The translations under genes and the position numbers were made by a program. The notes beneath the pieces were generated by a model. The model did no database searches. It was not told the DNA's origin and was given only the letters and a program-made list of their open reading frames with translations. Below, one piece after another: positions 1-7,229 of a stretch of 14,438 bases of DNA (positions within the stretch are counted from its first letter, which is position 1; each line of letters begins with the position of its first letter). The DNA comes from Caulobacteraceae bacterium UBA5005 (lineage in GTDB: Bacteria > Pseudomonadota > Alphaproteobacteria > Caulobacterales > Caulobacteraceae). Location: positions 1 to 14,438 of the forward strand of contig DGYN01000096.1 in assembly GCA_002398405.1 (NCBI GenBank), in the 5' to 3' direction.

Positions 1-153
1 AAGGACCTCAAGGTCAAGGGCGCCGGGCAAACGCTCAAACGGGGCACGGTCATCCGCTCCATCCGCCTGACCGGCGATGACCAGGAAATCGACTGCCGGT
101 ACGACGGGATCAAGGGCCTGGTGCTGCGCGCCGAGTTCGTCAGGAAGTCCTAG
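1..153 (+). CDS. phnA: PhnA/YjdM family protein, C-terminal end (5' truncated by window)
   Basis: An open frame runs from base 1 to a TAG at 151-153 and gives the last 50 residues of a protein. The segment KDLKVKGAGQTLKRGT followed by IRL, then EIDCRYDGIKGL and a final LRAEFVRK tail matches the C-terminal PhnA domain (YjdM family, formerly alkylphosphonate uptake protein PhnA). In the full family an N-terminal zinc ribbon precedes this small beta-rich domain; that part lies outside the window. The family name comes from the E. coli phn region, but the protein is widespread, is not shown to be needed for phosphonate breakdown, and its biochemical role is unsettled. The assignment to family is firm, the function is not. 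Confidence 0.85.
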   Translation, partial: KDLKVKGAGQTLKRGTVIRSIRLTGDDQEIDCRYDGIKGLVLRAEFVRKS

Positions 154-230
154 AGCGCCATTTGCACGGGCGCTTAAGGCTATTCTTAACTGGCTTTGCG
201 GCAGGATGCCCCCAATTCGGGGAGTGTTCC

Positions 231-1352
231 GTGGCCACCGCTATCCGCACCAACGATCTTCTGCTGCTCGCGCAAAGCCGCGACCGGGCCGACCGGGAGC
301 GCCTGATGCTGGGCATCGCCGACCTCGCCGCCCAGAGCAACGGCGAAGGCCTGGAGGACGAGAACGTCCAGGTGTTGATGAACACCATCTTCCTCAATCT
401 GGTCTCCAACGCCGAGCGCGAGATCAGAAAGGCCCTGTCCGAGCGCCTGGCCGACGCCTCCTGGGCGCCCTATGCGCTCGTCAATGTCCTGGCCCTCGAC
501 GAGATTGAGATCGCCCGCCCGATCATCGCCCAAAGCCCCGTTCTCAAGGACGATGACCTGGTCCGGGTCATGGCCATGGCCACCATCGAGCACCAGATCG
601 AAGTCGCTGCCCGCCCGCAGATCGGCGAGCAGGTCATCGAGGCCATCCTGAAGCAGGCCGACCCCGCGGTGATGACCGCTCTGGCCGGCAACGACACCGC
701 CGACATCTCGCCAAAGGCCATGCAGGGCCTGATCGCGGCGGCCAAGGATGTCGCCTCCCTGCGCTCGCCGCTGGTGCGCCACCCGCGCCTGACCAACGAA
801 ATGGCCGAACGGCTCTATGTCTGGGTCGGCCAATCCCTGCGCTCGGCCATCGTCTCGCGCTTCCGCGTCGACGCCGACGCCCTGGACAAGGAAATCGCCA
901 AGGCTGTCCACTCGGCCCAGGCGCCCAATCAGGCCGCCAACCGCGCGCCCGTGGCCAGCGTGGTCGGGGCCGACGCCGACCGCCGCGAAATGGAAAAGCG
1001 CCTGGTGGCCAAGCTCAACGCCTCGGGGCAGCTTCGCGCCGGCTATCTGATCAAGTCCCTGCGCGATCAACGCCTCGGTCTGTTCTGCGCCGCGCTCGGC
1101 GAACTCATCGGCGTCCCGATGGAGACCATCGAGACCGCCGTCAATTCCGACAAGCCCGACCTTCTGGCGCTCGCCTGCACCGCCGCCGGCGTCGACCAGA
1201 GCGCCTTCCCAACAGTCCTGCACCTGGTCCGCGACTTGAACCGCCAGCGCCCCGGCGGCGGCGTCGAAGAAGGCCGCCGCGCCATGAGCGCCTTCGTCTC
1301 CGCCGACCCAGAACTCGCCGTCATGGCCCTGCGCCGGGGCGTCGCGGCGTAG
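231..1352 (+). CDS. DUF2336 domain-containing protein
   Basis: A 373-aa mostly helical protein. I chose the GTG at 231 because GGGGAG (219-224) sits six bases upstream; a TTG at 162 in the same frame has no ribosome site and adds an unlikely leader. The N-terminal third carries DUF2336 hallmarks: a REIRKALSERLAD helix near residues 64-75, then PYALVNVLALDE, then IARPIIAQSPVLKDDDLV at 94-111. Helix pairs continue after this, resembling HEAT-like repeats. No signal peptide or membrane helix is visible, so it is probably cytoplasmic. DUF2336 is common and multi-copy in Caulobacterales and Rhizobiales and has no established biochemical activity. A second DUF2336 gene lies about 1.7 kb downstream on the other strand (3041-4177). 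Family call is strong; function unknown. Confidence 0.85.
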   Translation: MATAIRTNDLLLLAQSRDRADRERLMLGIADLAAQSNGEGLEDENVQVLMNTIFLNLVSNAEREIRKALSERLADASWAPYALVNVLALDEIEIARPIIAQSPVLKDDDLVRVMAMATIEHQIEVAARPQIGEQVIEAILKQADPAVMTALAGNDTADISPKAMQGLIAAAKDVASLRSPLVRHPRLTNEMAERLYVWVGQSLRSAIVSRFRVDADALDKEIAKAVHSAQAPNQAANRAPVASVVGADADRREMEKRLVAKLNASGQLRAGYLIKSLRDQRLGLFCAALGELIGVPMETIETAVNSDKPDLLALACTAAGVDQSAFPTVLHLVRDLNRQRPGGGVEEGRRAMSAFVSADPELAVMALRRGVAA

Positions 1353-1360
1353 CTACGGCT

Positions 1361-1520
1361 TTTCCCTCACCGCGCGCTGCAAGCGCGGGGAGGGGGCTTC
1401 ACCGCTTCGCGGTGAAGCGGGTGGGAGAGCCCCATGCATCCGGACGCGCTAACCGAAGGGCCTGCCCCACCCGTCTCGCTTGCGCTCGCCACCCTCCCCT
1501 TCTGACGAAGGTGAGGGAAA
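1361..1520. repeat. Composite palindromic intergenic element
   Basis: This non-coding stretch before nadK is bounded by an 11-bp perfect inverted repeat, TTTCCCTCACC (1361-1371) and GGTGAGGGAAA (1510-1520). Nested inside are CGCGCT/AGCGCG (1373-1378 with 1382-1387), GGGGAGGG/CCCTCCCC (1387-1394 with 1492-1499), a perfect 10-bp hairpin GCTTCACCGC/GCGGTGAAGC (1396-1405 with 1409-1418, loop TTC) and CGGGTGGG/CCCACCCG (1418-1425 with 1466-1473). The whole could fold into one branched structure. Such arrangements are typical of multi-copy REP/RUP-like intergenic elements. No second copy is present in the window, so its repeat status is inferred from architecture. It may act in RNA form as a terminator or stability element between the DUF2336 gene and nadK. 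Confidence 0.7.
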
Positions 1521-1567
1521 GAAAACAGCCATTTGACATCCCCCCCTGAAACCCGCTTCTTCCCCAA

Positions 1568-2341
1568 ATGGCCAAACCCGCCCCGCGTCTAGCCTTTGTC
1601 GCCTCCGACCGCCCCGACGCGGTCGAGGCCCGCGACCGGCTGGCGGCGCGTTATGGCGAGGTCCCGCCCGCCGAGGCGCAGGTCATCGTGGCGCTCGGCG
1701 GCGACGGGTTCATGCTCGAAACCCTGCATAGCGAGATCCACAACGCCCCGCCGATCTACGGCATGAACCGGGGCTCGGTCGGCTTTCTGATGAACGACTT
1801 CAATGAGGAAGACCTGATCAGCCGCATCGAGGGCGCCGAGCGGGCGGTGATCCACCCCCTGGTCATGGTCGCCATCGACAAGAACCGCAAACAGCACCGG
1901 GCGCTGGCCATCAACGAGGTCTCCCTCCTGCGCCAGACCCGTCAGACGGCCAAGCTGGCGGTGTCCATCGACGGCAAGGTGCGCATGAAGGAGCTGGTCT
2001 GCGACGGCGCCCTGATCGCCACGCCCGCCGGCTCGACCGCGTACAATCTCTCGGCCCACGGCCCGATCATTCCGTTGAACGCCAAGGTCCTGGCGCTCAC
2101 CCCCATCAGCGCCTTCCGCCCCCGCCGCTGGCGCGGGGCCCTCTTGCCGCACGACGCGCGCGTGACCTTCGAAGTCATTGAGGCCGACAAACGTCCGGTC
2201 AGCGCCGTGGCCGACAATCTCGAGGTGCGCGACGTCGTCGAGGTTCACGTCGCCGAGGATCGCGAGACGAGCCTAACCATGCTGTTCGACGCCGGCCGCT
2301 CCCTGGAAGAGCGTGTATTGACGGAACAATTTTCCAATTAG
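1568..2341 (+). CDS. nadK: NAD kinase
   Basis: A 257-aa ATP-NAD kinase that phosphorylates NAD to NADP in the cytoplasm. The signature GGDGFML (G44-L50) holds the catalytic GGDG motif, INEVSLLR carries the NE pair at 116-117 that binds NAD, and TPAGSTAYNLSAHGPI (152-167) is the conserved glycine/serine/threonine-rich signature; the usual SAGGP is SAHGP here. Length is at the short end, as usual for alphaproteobacterial NadK, which lacks an N-terminal extension. The ATG at 1568 has no recognisable Shine-Dalgarno sequence, but the protein begins directly in the first beta strand (LAFVASD), so an upstream start is unlikely. The composite palindrome 1361-1520 lies just upstream and may influence expression. 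Confidence 0.95.
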   Translation: MAKPAPRLAFVASDRPDAVEARDRLAARYGEVPPAEAQVIVALGGDGFMLETLHSEIHNAPPIYGMNRGSVGFLMNDFNEEDLISRIEGAERAVIHPLVMVAIDKNRKQHRALAINEVSLLRQTRQTAKLAVSIDGKVRMKELVCDGALIATPAGSTAYNLSAHGPIIPLNAKVLALTPISAFRPRRWRGALLPHDARVTFEVIEADKRPVSAVADNLEVRDVVEVHVAEDRETSLTMLFDAGRSLEERVLTEQFSN

Positions 2342-2441
2342 CTGCGCCAAACGGCCGCACCGCGCCTCACGCATTATTAACATCGATTGGGCATTGTGAC
2401 CAAAGAACGCGCCTGAAGGAGAGGGCGCCGGGGAGTTTGAT

Positions 2442-2921
2442 ATGTCGCAACAGACAGGGCAGGTGATCCAAGTGCCGAACACCTTAAAGCTCAAGGTCGG
2501 TGGCCGCTTTGGGGGGATCGACCCCACCGCCATCGCCAAGGCCGAAGCCGCGCTCAAGAGCCTGTCGTCGAATTTCGCCGAGTGGCTGGCGGACGAGATC
2601 ACCAAGCTGGAAGCCGCCCGCGCCCGCATCAAGGCCGAGGGCTGGAGTTCGGAGACCGCCGAGAACCTCTATCTGCGCGCCCACGACCTCAAGGGCCTTG
2701 GCACGACTTACGAATTTCCGCTGATCACCCGCATCGCCGGGTCGCTCTGCAAGATGATCGACGATCCCGACACGCGCCTTGCCGCGCCCATGAACATCAT
2801 CGATGGCCACATCGACGCCATCAAGGCCTGTGTCCGAGACAGCATCAAGGACGCCTCCAACCCCATCGGCCGCATGCTGGCCGAGGAACTGGAAGGCCGC
2901 GTCAAGGAATTCCTGGGCTAA
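2442..2921 (+). CDS. Hpt (histidine phosphotransfer) domain protein
   Basis: A 159-aa stand-alone phosphotransfer protein. The motif RAHDLKGLGTTYEF places the phospho-accepting histidine at H81 with the usual lysine and glycine after it (HDLKG), inside a predicted helical bundle that spans most of residues 30-155. There is no kinase or receiver domain, so it should shuttle phosphoryl groups between a hybrid kinase and a response regulator. The ATG is supported by GGGGAG (2430-2435) six bases upstream. It is followed by a strong terminator at 2954-2986. Caulobacter has a stand-alone Hpt, ShpA, in the ShkA-ShpA-TacA relay; orthology is possible but I cannot show it. The kinase-like protein at 4397-6112 lacks its own phosphosites and so is not an obvious phosphodonor. 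Confidence 0.88.
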   Translation: MSQQTGQVIQVPNTLKLKVGGRFGGIDPTAIAKAEAALKSLSSNFAEWLADEITKLEAARARIKAEGWSSETAENLYLRAHDLKGLGTTYEFPLITRIAGSLCKMIDDPDTRLAAPMNIIDGHIDAIKACVRDSIKDASNPIGRMLAEELEGRVKEFLG

Positions 2922-2953
2922 CCCGGGTCAGACTGTAGCGTAGAGTAGCGTCT

Positions 2954-2986
2954 AAACCCCCTCCCGCTCCGCGTGAGGGGGTTTTT
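2954..2986. terminator. Intrinsic terminator between convergent Hpt and DUF2336 genes
   Basis: AAACCCCCTC (2954-2963) pairs perfectly with GAGGGGGTTT (2975-2984) around an 11-base loop. The plus strand then continues with T to 2986. On the minus strand the left arm also ends in TTT, so the element could serve both the Hpt gene (ending 2921) and the DUF2336 gene (ending 3041), with better geometry for the plus strand. Confidence 0.85.
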
Positions 2987-3040
2987 GATTTCAACTTCTG
3001 ATTGGTCTTTGCCGCCCCGGCTGGTTGAAGTCGTGTAAAA

Positions 3041-4177
3041 TCACGCAACCTTCATGTCGCGCACTTCCCGCCGCACCCGGTCGAGCTTATCCATCAGATA
3101 ATCCATGTCCTCCCGCGTCGCCGGCTGCGGCTGGGTGAGGAAACGCTCGAGCATCTTTTCCTGGAACCGGTTGCGGTCCGAAAGCCCGCCTTCCCGCTCC
3201 AGCTGGTGGTAGACATCCACCCCAACCCTGAACGCCGGCAACAGCCGCGCCGGCAAACCCGCGCGCTCATAGATGGCCTTCAGCCCCAGGGGCCCGGCGT
3301 CGTGCACCATCAGCCAGGTCCGGTGATGCGGCACGCCCGACAGCTCGGCGATCGCATGTTCCAGGAACGCCATATGCCCATGCGCCAAGGCCCTCAGCAG
3401 CAGCGAGGGCGTCAGGCGTTCGGCCTTGTTCAGGTGATAGGCGAAGCTCTTCACATCCGCCGCGCGGCCGGCCTGATCGACCAGGTCGATGGTCGCCCGC
3501 TCCTTGGCGCCCAAGGCCAGCTGCAGCGCGGTCTCCGGTGAGACGGCATGATGCGCCACCAGGTGCTCGCGCACCTGGTCGCCGACCATCTGCACCAGCC
3601 GCTCGGTCACCGCCAAGGGCAGCACGCGGCGATAGGCGACCGCTTGCAGGATATGCTCTGACTTGGCGAAGCGATCGATGCAGGCCTGCAGCGAGCGTTC
3701 AGCGAACTTTGCGTTATCGTTGGAGCAGGCGACTTCGACGGCCTTTTCCACGGCCTCGCTGACGATCACGGTGGTGACGGTCTCCGACAGCACCGGCCGC
3801 TTGGCCACCGCCACCTGGCGCACAGGATCGCCCAGCCGGACAATCTGCACCAAATCCTCGTCGGTGAAGGCCGGCGAAAAATTGAGGATCGGAAGCGCCA
3901 CGCTCTCGACGTCCGCCGCCAGTTTCATGGCCACATCGTGCGGCACGACATTGGAGGCGCGCAGCGTCACCGCCAGGGCCCGGCGCACCAGCTCGGCCGC
4001 GTCGGTCGCCATGATGCGCAGGATCTCTTCGGCCTTGGCGCGGTCTTCCTTTGAGAGTTCGGCCCGGTCGATGGAGCGGCACAGCTTGTGCGCGGCGACA
4101 GCGCGGTCGTCGACCGTCGGTCCCTTGACCAGAATCCGGATGTCTTCGTCCGTGAGGGCGCTGCGCGTCGTAGCCAT
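3041..4177 (-). CDS. DUF2336 domain-containing protein (second copy)
   Basis: A 378-aa helix-rich protein, predicted cytoplasmic. The segment VALPILNFSPAFTDEDLV (93-110) is the same DUF2336 signature seen in the protein at 231-1352 (IARPIIAQSPVLKDDDLV), at the same distance from the N-terminus, so the two are paralogues. Helix-turn-helix repeats of roughly 35-40 residues follow. The C-terminal third (after about residue 260) differs from the first copy and ends in a charged helix, DKLDRVRREVRDMKVA. The ATG at 4177 is preceded by a GGGGAA ribosome site on the minus strand (4183-4188). The gene is divergent from the degenerate hybrid kinase and shares its 5' intergenic region. No known catalytic motif is visible; a scaffold or adaptor role in signalling is only a guess. 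Confidence 0.85.
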   Translation of the reverse strand: MATTRSALTDEDIRILVKGPTVDDRAVAAHKLCRSIDRAELSKEDRAKAEEILRIMATDAAELVRRALAVTLRASNVVPHDVAMKLAADVESVALPILNFSPAFTDEDLVQIVRLGDPVRQVAVAKRPVLSETVTTVIVSEAVEKAVEVACSNDNAKFAERSLQACIDRFAKSEHILQAVAYRRVLPLAVTERLVQMVGDQVREHLVAHHAVSPETALQLALGAKERATIDLVDQAGRAADVKSFAYHLNKAERLTPSLLLRALAHGHMAFLEHAIAELSGVPHHRTWLMVHDAGPLGLKAIYERAGLPARLLPAFRVGVDVYHQLEREGGLSDRNRFQEKMLERFLTQPQPATREDMDYLMDKLDRVRREVRDMKVA

Positions 4178-4396
4178 AGGTATTCCCCAGATGGGCTGGA
4201 TAATGCCCGGGTAAGCTTAACGATCGCTTTAGACTCGGGGCCACTGAAAGCCCTCGTTAACGGCGTTTCCTAAGGGGGCTGAAACCACGCGCGGTTAGGT
4301 TGCATCGTGCGAGTAGGAAGGCGCCTGCCCTTGATCCATCCCCCATCTCCCCTCCAGGATCCCGCGGCAGGCGCTGACCCCTCCCGGGCCGCGAGC
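4178..4396. promoter_or_regulatory. Divergent intergenic region with TTAAC and GANTC sites
   Basis: This is the shared 5' region of the divergent DUF2336 and pseudo-kinase genes. It holds two TTAAC half-sites (4217-4221 and 4257-4261) and a GACTC, a GANTC site for the CcrM methylase of Caulobacterales, at 4232-4236. The first half-site is followed seven bases later by TTTA, so TTAA-N7-TTTA is one base away from the CtrA consensus TTAA-N7-TTAA. No clear -35/-10 pair is visible. The right part (4307-4396) may be coding if the kinase starts at the in-frame GTG 4307. Confidence 0.35.
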
Positions 4397-6112
4397 ATGC
4401 GCCTCAAGGCGCTTGAGGCCCAGACGGCCCTCCTCCCCTACGCCCTGGGCTTTTTCCTGTTTGGCCTGCTGATGTTCGCCTGGGCCTCGTCCTTCGCGGC
4501 CAATGCCGGCTTGATGACGGTGAGCCTGGCCATCTTCGCCATCAACTGGGGCGCCTTCTACGCCCTGGCCGGCGCCGTGCGACGTGACCCTAAGCTGAGC
4601 GGCGATGTGAAGCGCCGGACCCGCATCCATCTTCTGGGCGGCCTGCTTTGGGTCATGGCCATCGGCCAAATAAGCCTGTTCGCCCTGGGCGCCGGCGCGG
4701 CGCGCGAGACCCTGCTGATCCTCGCTTCGGGCGGCGCGGTGGCCATGTACTTCTTCATGGCCCCCCTGCTTCCATCGCTCCTGACGCTAGCGCCGCTGGC
4801 CGCCGCCGGACCGATCATCGGCCTCTTCCTCCTGCCCGAGACCCGCCACACCGGCACGCTGGCCGCCGGAGGCCTGGCCTTCGCCATGGCGCTGTCCTTG
4901 GTGGTCAACCGGATCATCGAGCGCCAGTTCCTGCTCGGCTATGAACGCGACCGCCTGGCCGAAGCCAATGAAGCCTCGCTGGCCAAGGCCGAGCGTCTCG
5001 CCAAATCCAAATCCGCCCTTCTCGCCACTCTGAGCGACGAAGTCCGCTCGGGCCTGACCGGCGTCGCCCACGTCCTGGCCGCCGCGGCCGGCGGCGCGGG
5101 CCGCGCGCCGTCGCGCGAACAGCTCAATGCCGCGCTCGGCGCCTCCCGCGACCTGATCGAGGTGCTGAACGCCACCCTGGATTCCGAAACCGCCGAAGAC
5201 GGCCGCCTCGCCGTCAAGGAAGAGCCCATCGACGCCGCGCGCCTGGTCCGCGATCTCGTCTACCTCAATCAGCCCCTGGCCGCCGCCAAGGGCCTGGAGA
5301 TCGCCGGCCACGTCGAGCCTGAGCTTGCCGAGGGCGCGGTGACCGCCGACCCGGTCCGCACCCGCCAGGTGCTGTCGAACCTGATCGGCAACGCCCTCAA
5401 ATACACCGTCCGCGGCCGCGTCGAAGTCCGCGCCCGGATGGAAGGCGAAGGCCGCGTCCGCTTCGAAATCGCCGACACGGGGCCCGGCCTCACAGAAGAC
5501 GAACTGGAAACCGCCTTCCAGCCCTTCAGCCGCGTCGAGCGCACCTGCGCCGGCGCCACCGGCGCGGGCGTCGGCCTGTCGCTCTGCAAAAAGCTCGCGG
5601 TCCTGATGGGCGGCGAGGTGGCCGCTACCAGCGCGCCGGGCGTCGGCAGCTGCTTCTGGCTGGACCTGCCTTACTCTGCAGGCGCGGCCGCTGCTCCCAG
5701 ACCGCTCGCCATGGTCTCCGAAGAGACGCCCCTCAAGGTGCTGATCTGCGACGACGATGCGCTCGCGGCCGCCACCATGCGCGCGGCCCTGGAGGAGCTT
5801 GGCCACCGCGTCCTTCACGCCCAGAGCCCCCGCCGCGCCGGAGAGCTGGTCAAGATTTGCGAGGTCGACCTCATCGTCCTGGGCTATGCCGACGCCGAGA
5901 CCGCCGCCAAGACTGGCCGCCTGCTGCGGGCCGCGCCGGGACCCGCGGGCCAGGCTCCGATGCTCGGCCTGATCGATGGCGACGCGGACGACGCCAAGAT
6001 CCGCCTCGCGGCCGGCTGCTCCGGGGTCATGCGCCGGCCGATCAACGCCGCCACCGTGGCCCGCGCCATCGCCGACCTATCGTCCCCCGATCTGGCCGCC
6101 AACGCCGCCTAG
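4397..6112 (+). CDS. Membrane hybrid histidine kinase relative lacking both phosphorylation sites
   Basis: A 571-aa protein (601 aa if the in-frame GTG 4307 is used; neither start has a strong ribosome site). Residues about 13-171 form roughly six membrane helices with short loops and no periplasmic sensor. The DHp region reads LATLSDEVRSGLTGV, where kinases have SHE-R-P-L: the phospho-accepting histidine is aspartate (D214, codon 5036-5038) and the proline is glycine. The ATPase domain keeps its N box (NLIGNALKYT, N328/N332), G1 (DTGPG, 360-364) and G2 (GAGVGL, 389-394). The C-terminal receiver (about 446-565) keeps the acidic DDD at 452-454, but the phospho-site in DLIVLGYAD is glycine (G496, codon 5882-5884) and the KP lysine is arginine (R547). 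It should bind ATP yet be unable to run a normal phosphorelay, comparable to DivL-type pseudokinases. Confidence 0.85.
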   Translation: MRLKALEAQTALLPYALGFFLFGLLMFAWASSFAANAGLMTVSLAIFAINWGAFYALAGAVRRDPKLSGDVKRRTRIHLLGGLLWVMAIGQISLFALGAGAARETLLILASGGAVAMYFFMAPLLPSLLTLAPLAAAGPIIGLFLLPETRHTGTLAAGGLAFAMALSLVVNRIIERQFLLGYERDRLAEANEASLAKAERLAKSKSALLATLSDEVRSGLTGVAHVLAAAAGGAGRAPSREQLNAALGASRDLIEVLNATLDSETAEDGRLAVKEEPIDAARLVRDLVYLNQPLAAAKGLEIAGHVEPELAEGAVTADPVRTRQVLSNLIGNALKYTVRGRVEVRARMEGEGRVRFEIADTGPGLTEDELETAFQPFSRVERTCAGATGAGVGLSLCKKLAVLMGGEVAATSAPGVGSCFWLDLPYSAGAAAAPRPLAMVSEETPLKVLICDDDALAAATMRAALEELGHRVLHAQSPRRAGELVKICEVDLIVLGYADAETAAKTGRLLRAAPGPAGQAPMLGLIDGDADDAKIRLAAGCSGVMRRPINAATVARAIADLSSPDLAANAA

Positions 6113-6130
6113 CAGGCGCTCGCTGATGAC

Positions 6131-6167
6131 TTTACAAACTGAACGTTTTAAGATTAATTCGTTCAGT
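6131..6167 (+). promoter_or_regulatory. TetR promoter with 30-bp palindromic operator
   Basis: ACTGAACG (6138-6145) and CGTTCAGT (6160-6167) form a perfect 8-bp inverted repeat with a 14-base centre that is itself partly symmetric, TTAA-GA-TTAA at 6148-6157 about the same axis (6152/6153). A promoter fits over it: TTTACA at 6131-6136, 17 bases, then TTAATT at 6154-6159. That would put transcription start at or beside the GTG at 6166. A dimeric TetR binding here would block its own promoter, so autorepression is the natural reading. Confidence 0.7.
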
Positions 6168-6768
6168 GCCTCCGGAACCCGTCATCGAAGACCGCGCCCG
6201 ATATCGCCGCATCATCCGTGCGGCCGAGGAGGCATTCAAGAAATCTGGTTTCCGCGGCGTGACCATGGAGCAGGTGGCCAAGGAAGCCGCCGTATCGAAG
6301 GTCACCGTCTATGCCTACTTCAAGAACAAGGACGAGCTCTTCACGGCAGTGGCCGTTCGCATGGCGGAATTAATGCGCCGCGCCATCGCCAATGAACTGG
6401 CGGCTGAAGCCCTGCCGCTCGACGAGCGTCTGACCCGCGCTCTGGTGGCCAAGCACCGCCTGGTGTTCGTCAACGTCACCGGCTCATCTCATGCCGAGGA
6501 CCTGTTCTCTCAAACCGACAAGCTCGCGGGCGACGCTTTCGAGCAGTTAGACAGGGACAACTTCGCGGCCCTGACCGCGGCGATTTCCGAGGACAAGATG
6601 CTGGCCCCATCCGCCGTTCAACTCGCGGGGGCCCTGTATTTCGGCGGTAGCGCGGTTGGCAAGCGCTCGGCGAGCGTCGCCGATCTCGAACGCGATGTCG
6701 CCGCCTTCGTCACCATCCATCTCGCGGGCGCCCGATCGCTCGCCGCCAAAGGGGAGAAAGCCGAATGA
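6166..6768 (+). CDS. TetR/AcrR family transcriptional regulator
   Basis: A 200-aa DNA-binding repressor. The N-terminal helix (RRIIRAAEEAFKKSGFRG) and the helix-turn-helix VTMEQVAKEAAVSKVTVYAYFKNKDELF, residues 32-59, are classic TetR. The C-terminal domain, residues 60-200, is helical and would bind an unknown ligand. The GTG at 6166 is the only sensible start, because the next in-frame ATG falls inside the helix-turn-helix, and it has no ribosome site. The predicted promoter would start the transcript at this GTG, so the mRNA may be leaderless. Its stop overlaps the start of the next gene in ATGA (6765-6768), which indicates one operon with the SnoaL-like gene and probably the thioesterase. 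The palindrome 6138-6167 is the likely operator. Confidence 0.9.
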   Translation: MPPEPVIEDRARYRRIIRAAEEAFKKSGFRGVTMEQVAKEAAVSKVTVYAYFKNKDELFTAVAVRMAELMRRAIANELAAEALPLDERLTRALVAKHRLVFVNVTGSSHAEDLFSQTDKLAGDAFEQLDRDNFAALTAAISEDKMLAPSAVQLAGALYFGGSAVGKRSASVADLERDVAAFVTIHLAGARSLAAKGEKAE

Positions 6769-7196
6769 CCGCCGACAGACGAGAAATCCTGCGCCACGCC
6801 TATGCCGAAGCCGCCATCGGCAACGGCCGTCCCTTCGTCGACATGCTGGCCGACAACGTCCGCTACGTCGTGATGGGCCAGACGCCCTGGTCAGGCGTTT
6901 ACGAGGGCAAGGAAGCCATGATGAACCGCTGCATCCGGCCCGTCCACGCCCGTTTCCAAGAGCCCGGCGGAACGTTCGCCGACCGCATCATGGTCGACGG
7001 CGACCTGGCGGCGATCGAGGGCCACGGAATTCACGCCACCAAGGATGGCCACGCCTACAACAACCGCTATTGCTGGGTCTTCCGGTTCGAGGGCGAAAAA
7101 GTCGTCGAAATGGTCGAATACATGGATACGGCGCTCACCGCCGCCGCGCTCGGAAGGCCCGGCGAAGGCGAAGGGCCCGACCGCGCGGCGGCCTAG
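6765..7196 (+). CDS. SnoaL-like / NTF2-like family protein
   Basis: A 143-aa protein with the small alpha+beta barrel pattern of the SnoaL/ketosteroid-isomerase-like superfamily. It has an N-terminal helix (REILRHAYAEAAIGNGRPFVDMLADNVRY), a loop-strand MGQTPWSGVYEGKEAM, and later strands around DLAAIEGHG, YNNRYCWVFRFEGEKVVEM and VEYMD. Members act as isomerases, cyclases or dehydratases on small hydrophobic substrates, or bind ligands without catalysis; the substrate here cannot be read from sequence. The last 15 or so residues (GRPGEGEGPDRAAA) look disordered. The start codon overlaps the TetR stop (ATGA), with GGGGAG at 6751-6756 nine bases upstream, so it is translationally coupled and likely under TetR control. 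The set TetR, SnoaL-like and thioesterase suggests metabolism or detoxification of a small organic acid or CoA ester. Confidence 0.8.
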   Translation: MTADRREILRHAYAEAAIGNGRPFVDMLADNVRYVVMGQTPWSGVYEGKEAMMNRCIRPVHARFQEPGGTFADRIMVDGDLAAIEGHGIHATKDGHAYNNRYCWVFRFEGEKVVEMVEYMDTALTAAALGRPGEGEGPDRAAA

Positions 7197-7229
7197 ACCT
7201 TTGCCTGGTCCGCCGTTAGGCAGAGCGGC

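Noticed and set aside
174..190. CtrA box TTAA-N-TTAAC before the first DUF2336 gene
   Set aside because: The gap is eight bases, not the seven of the consensus, so it is not annotated as a site on its own; it is only mentioned with the other half-sites.
186..1223. Long minus-strand open frame (345 codons) antisense to the DUF2336 gene
   Set aside because: It mirrors the DUF2336 codon pattern, its Gly/Asp-rich product resembles no family, and it has no ribosome site; a high-GC shadow.
4787..5818. 343-codon minus-strand open frame within the pseudo-kinase gene
   Set aside because: The plus-strand frame has clear ATPase and receiver motifs; the antisense product is Gly/Ala/Asp-rich with no recognisable domain.
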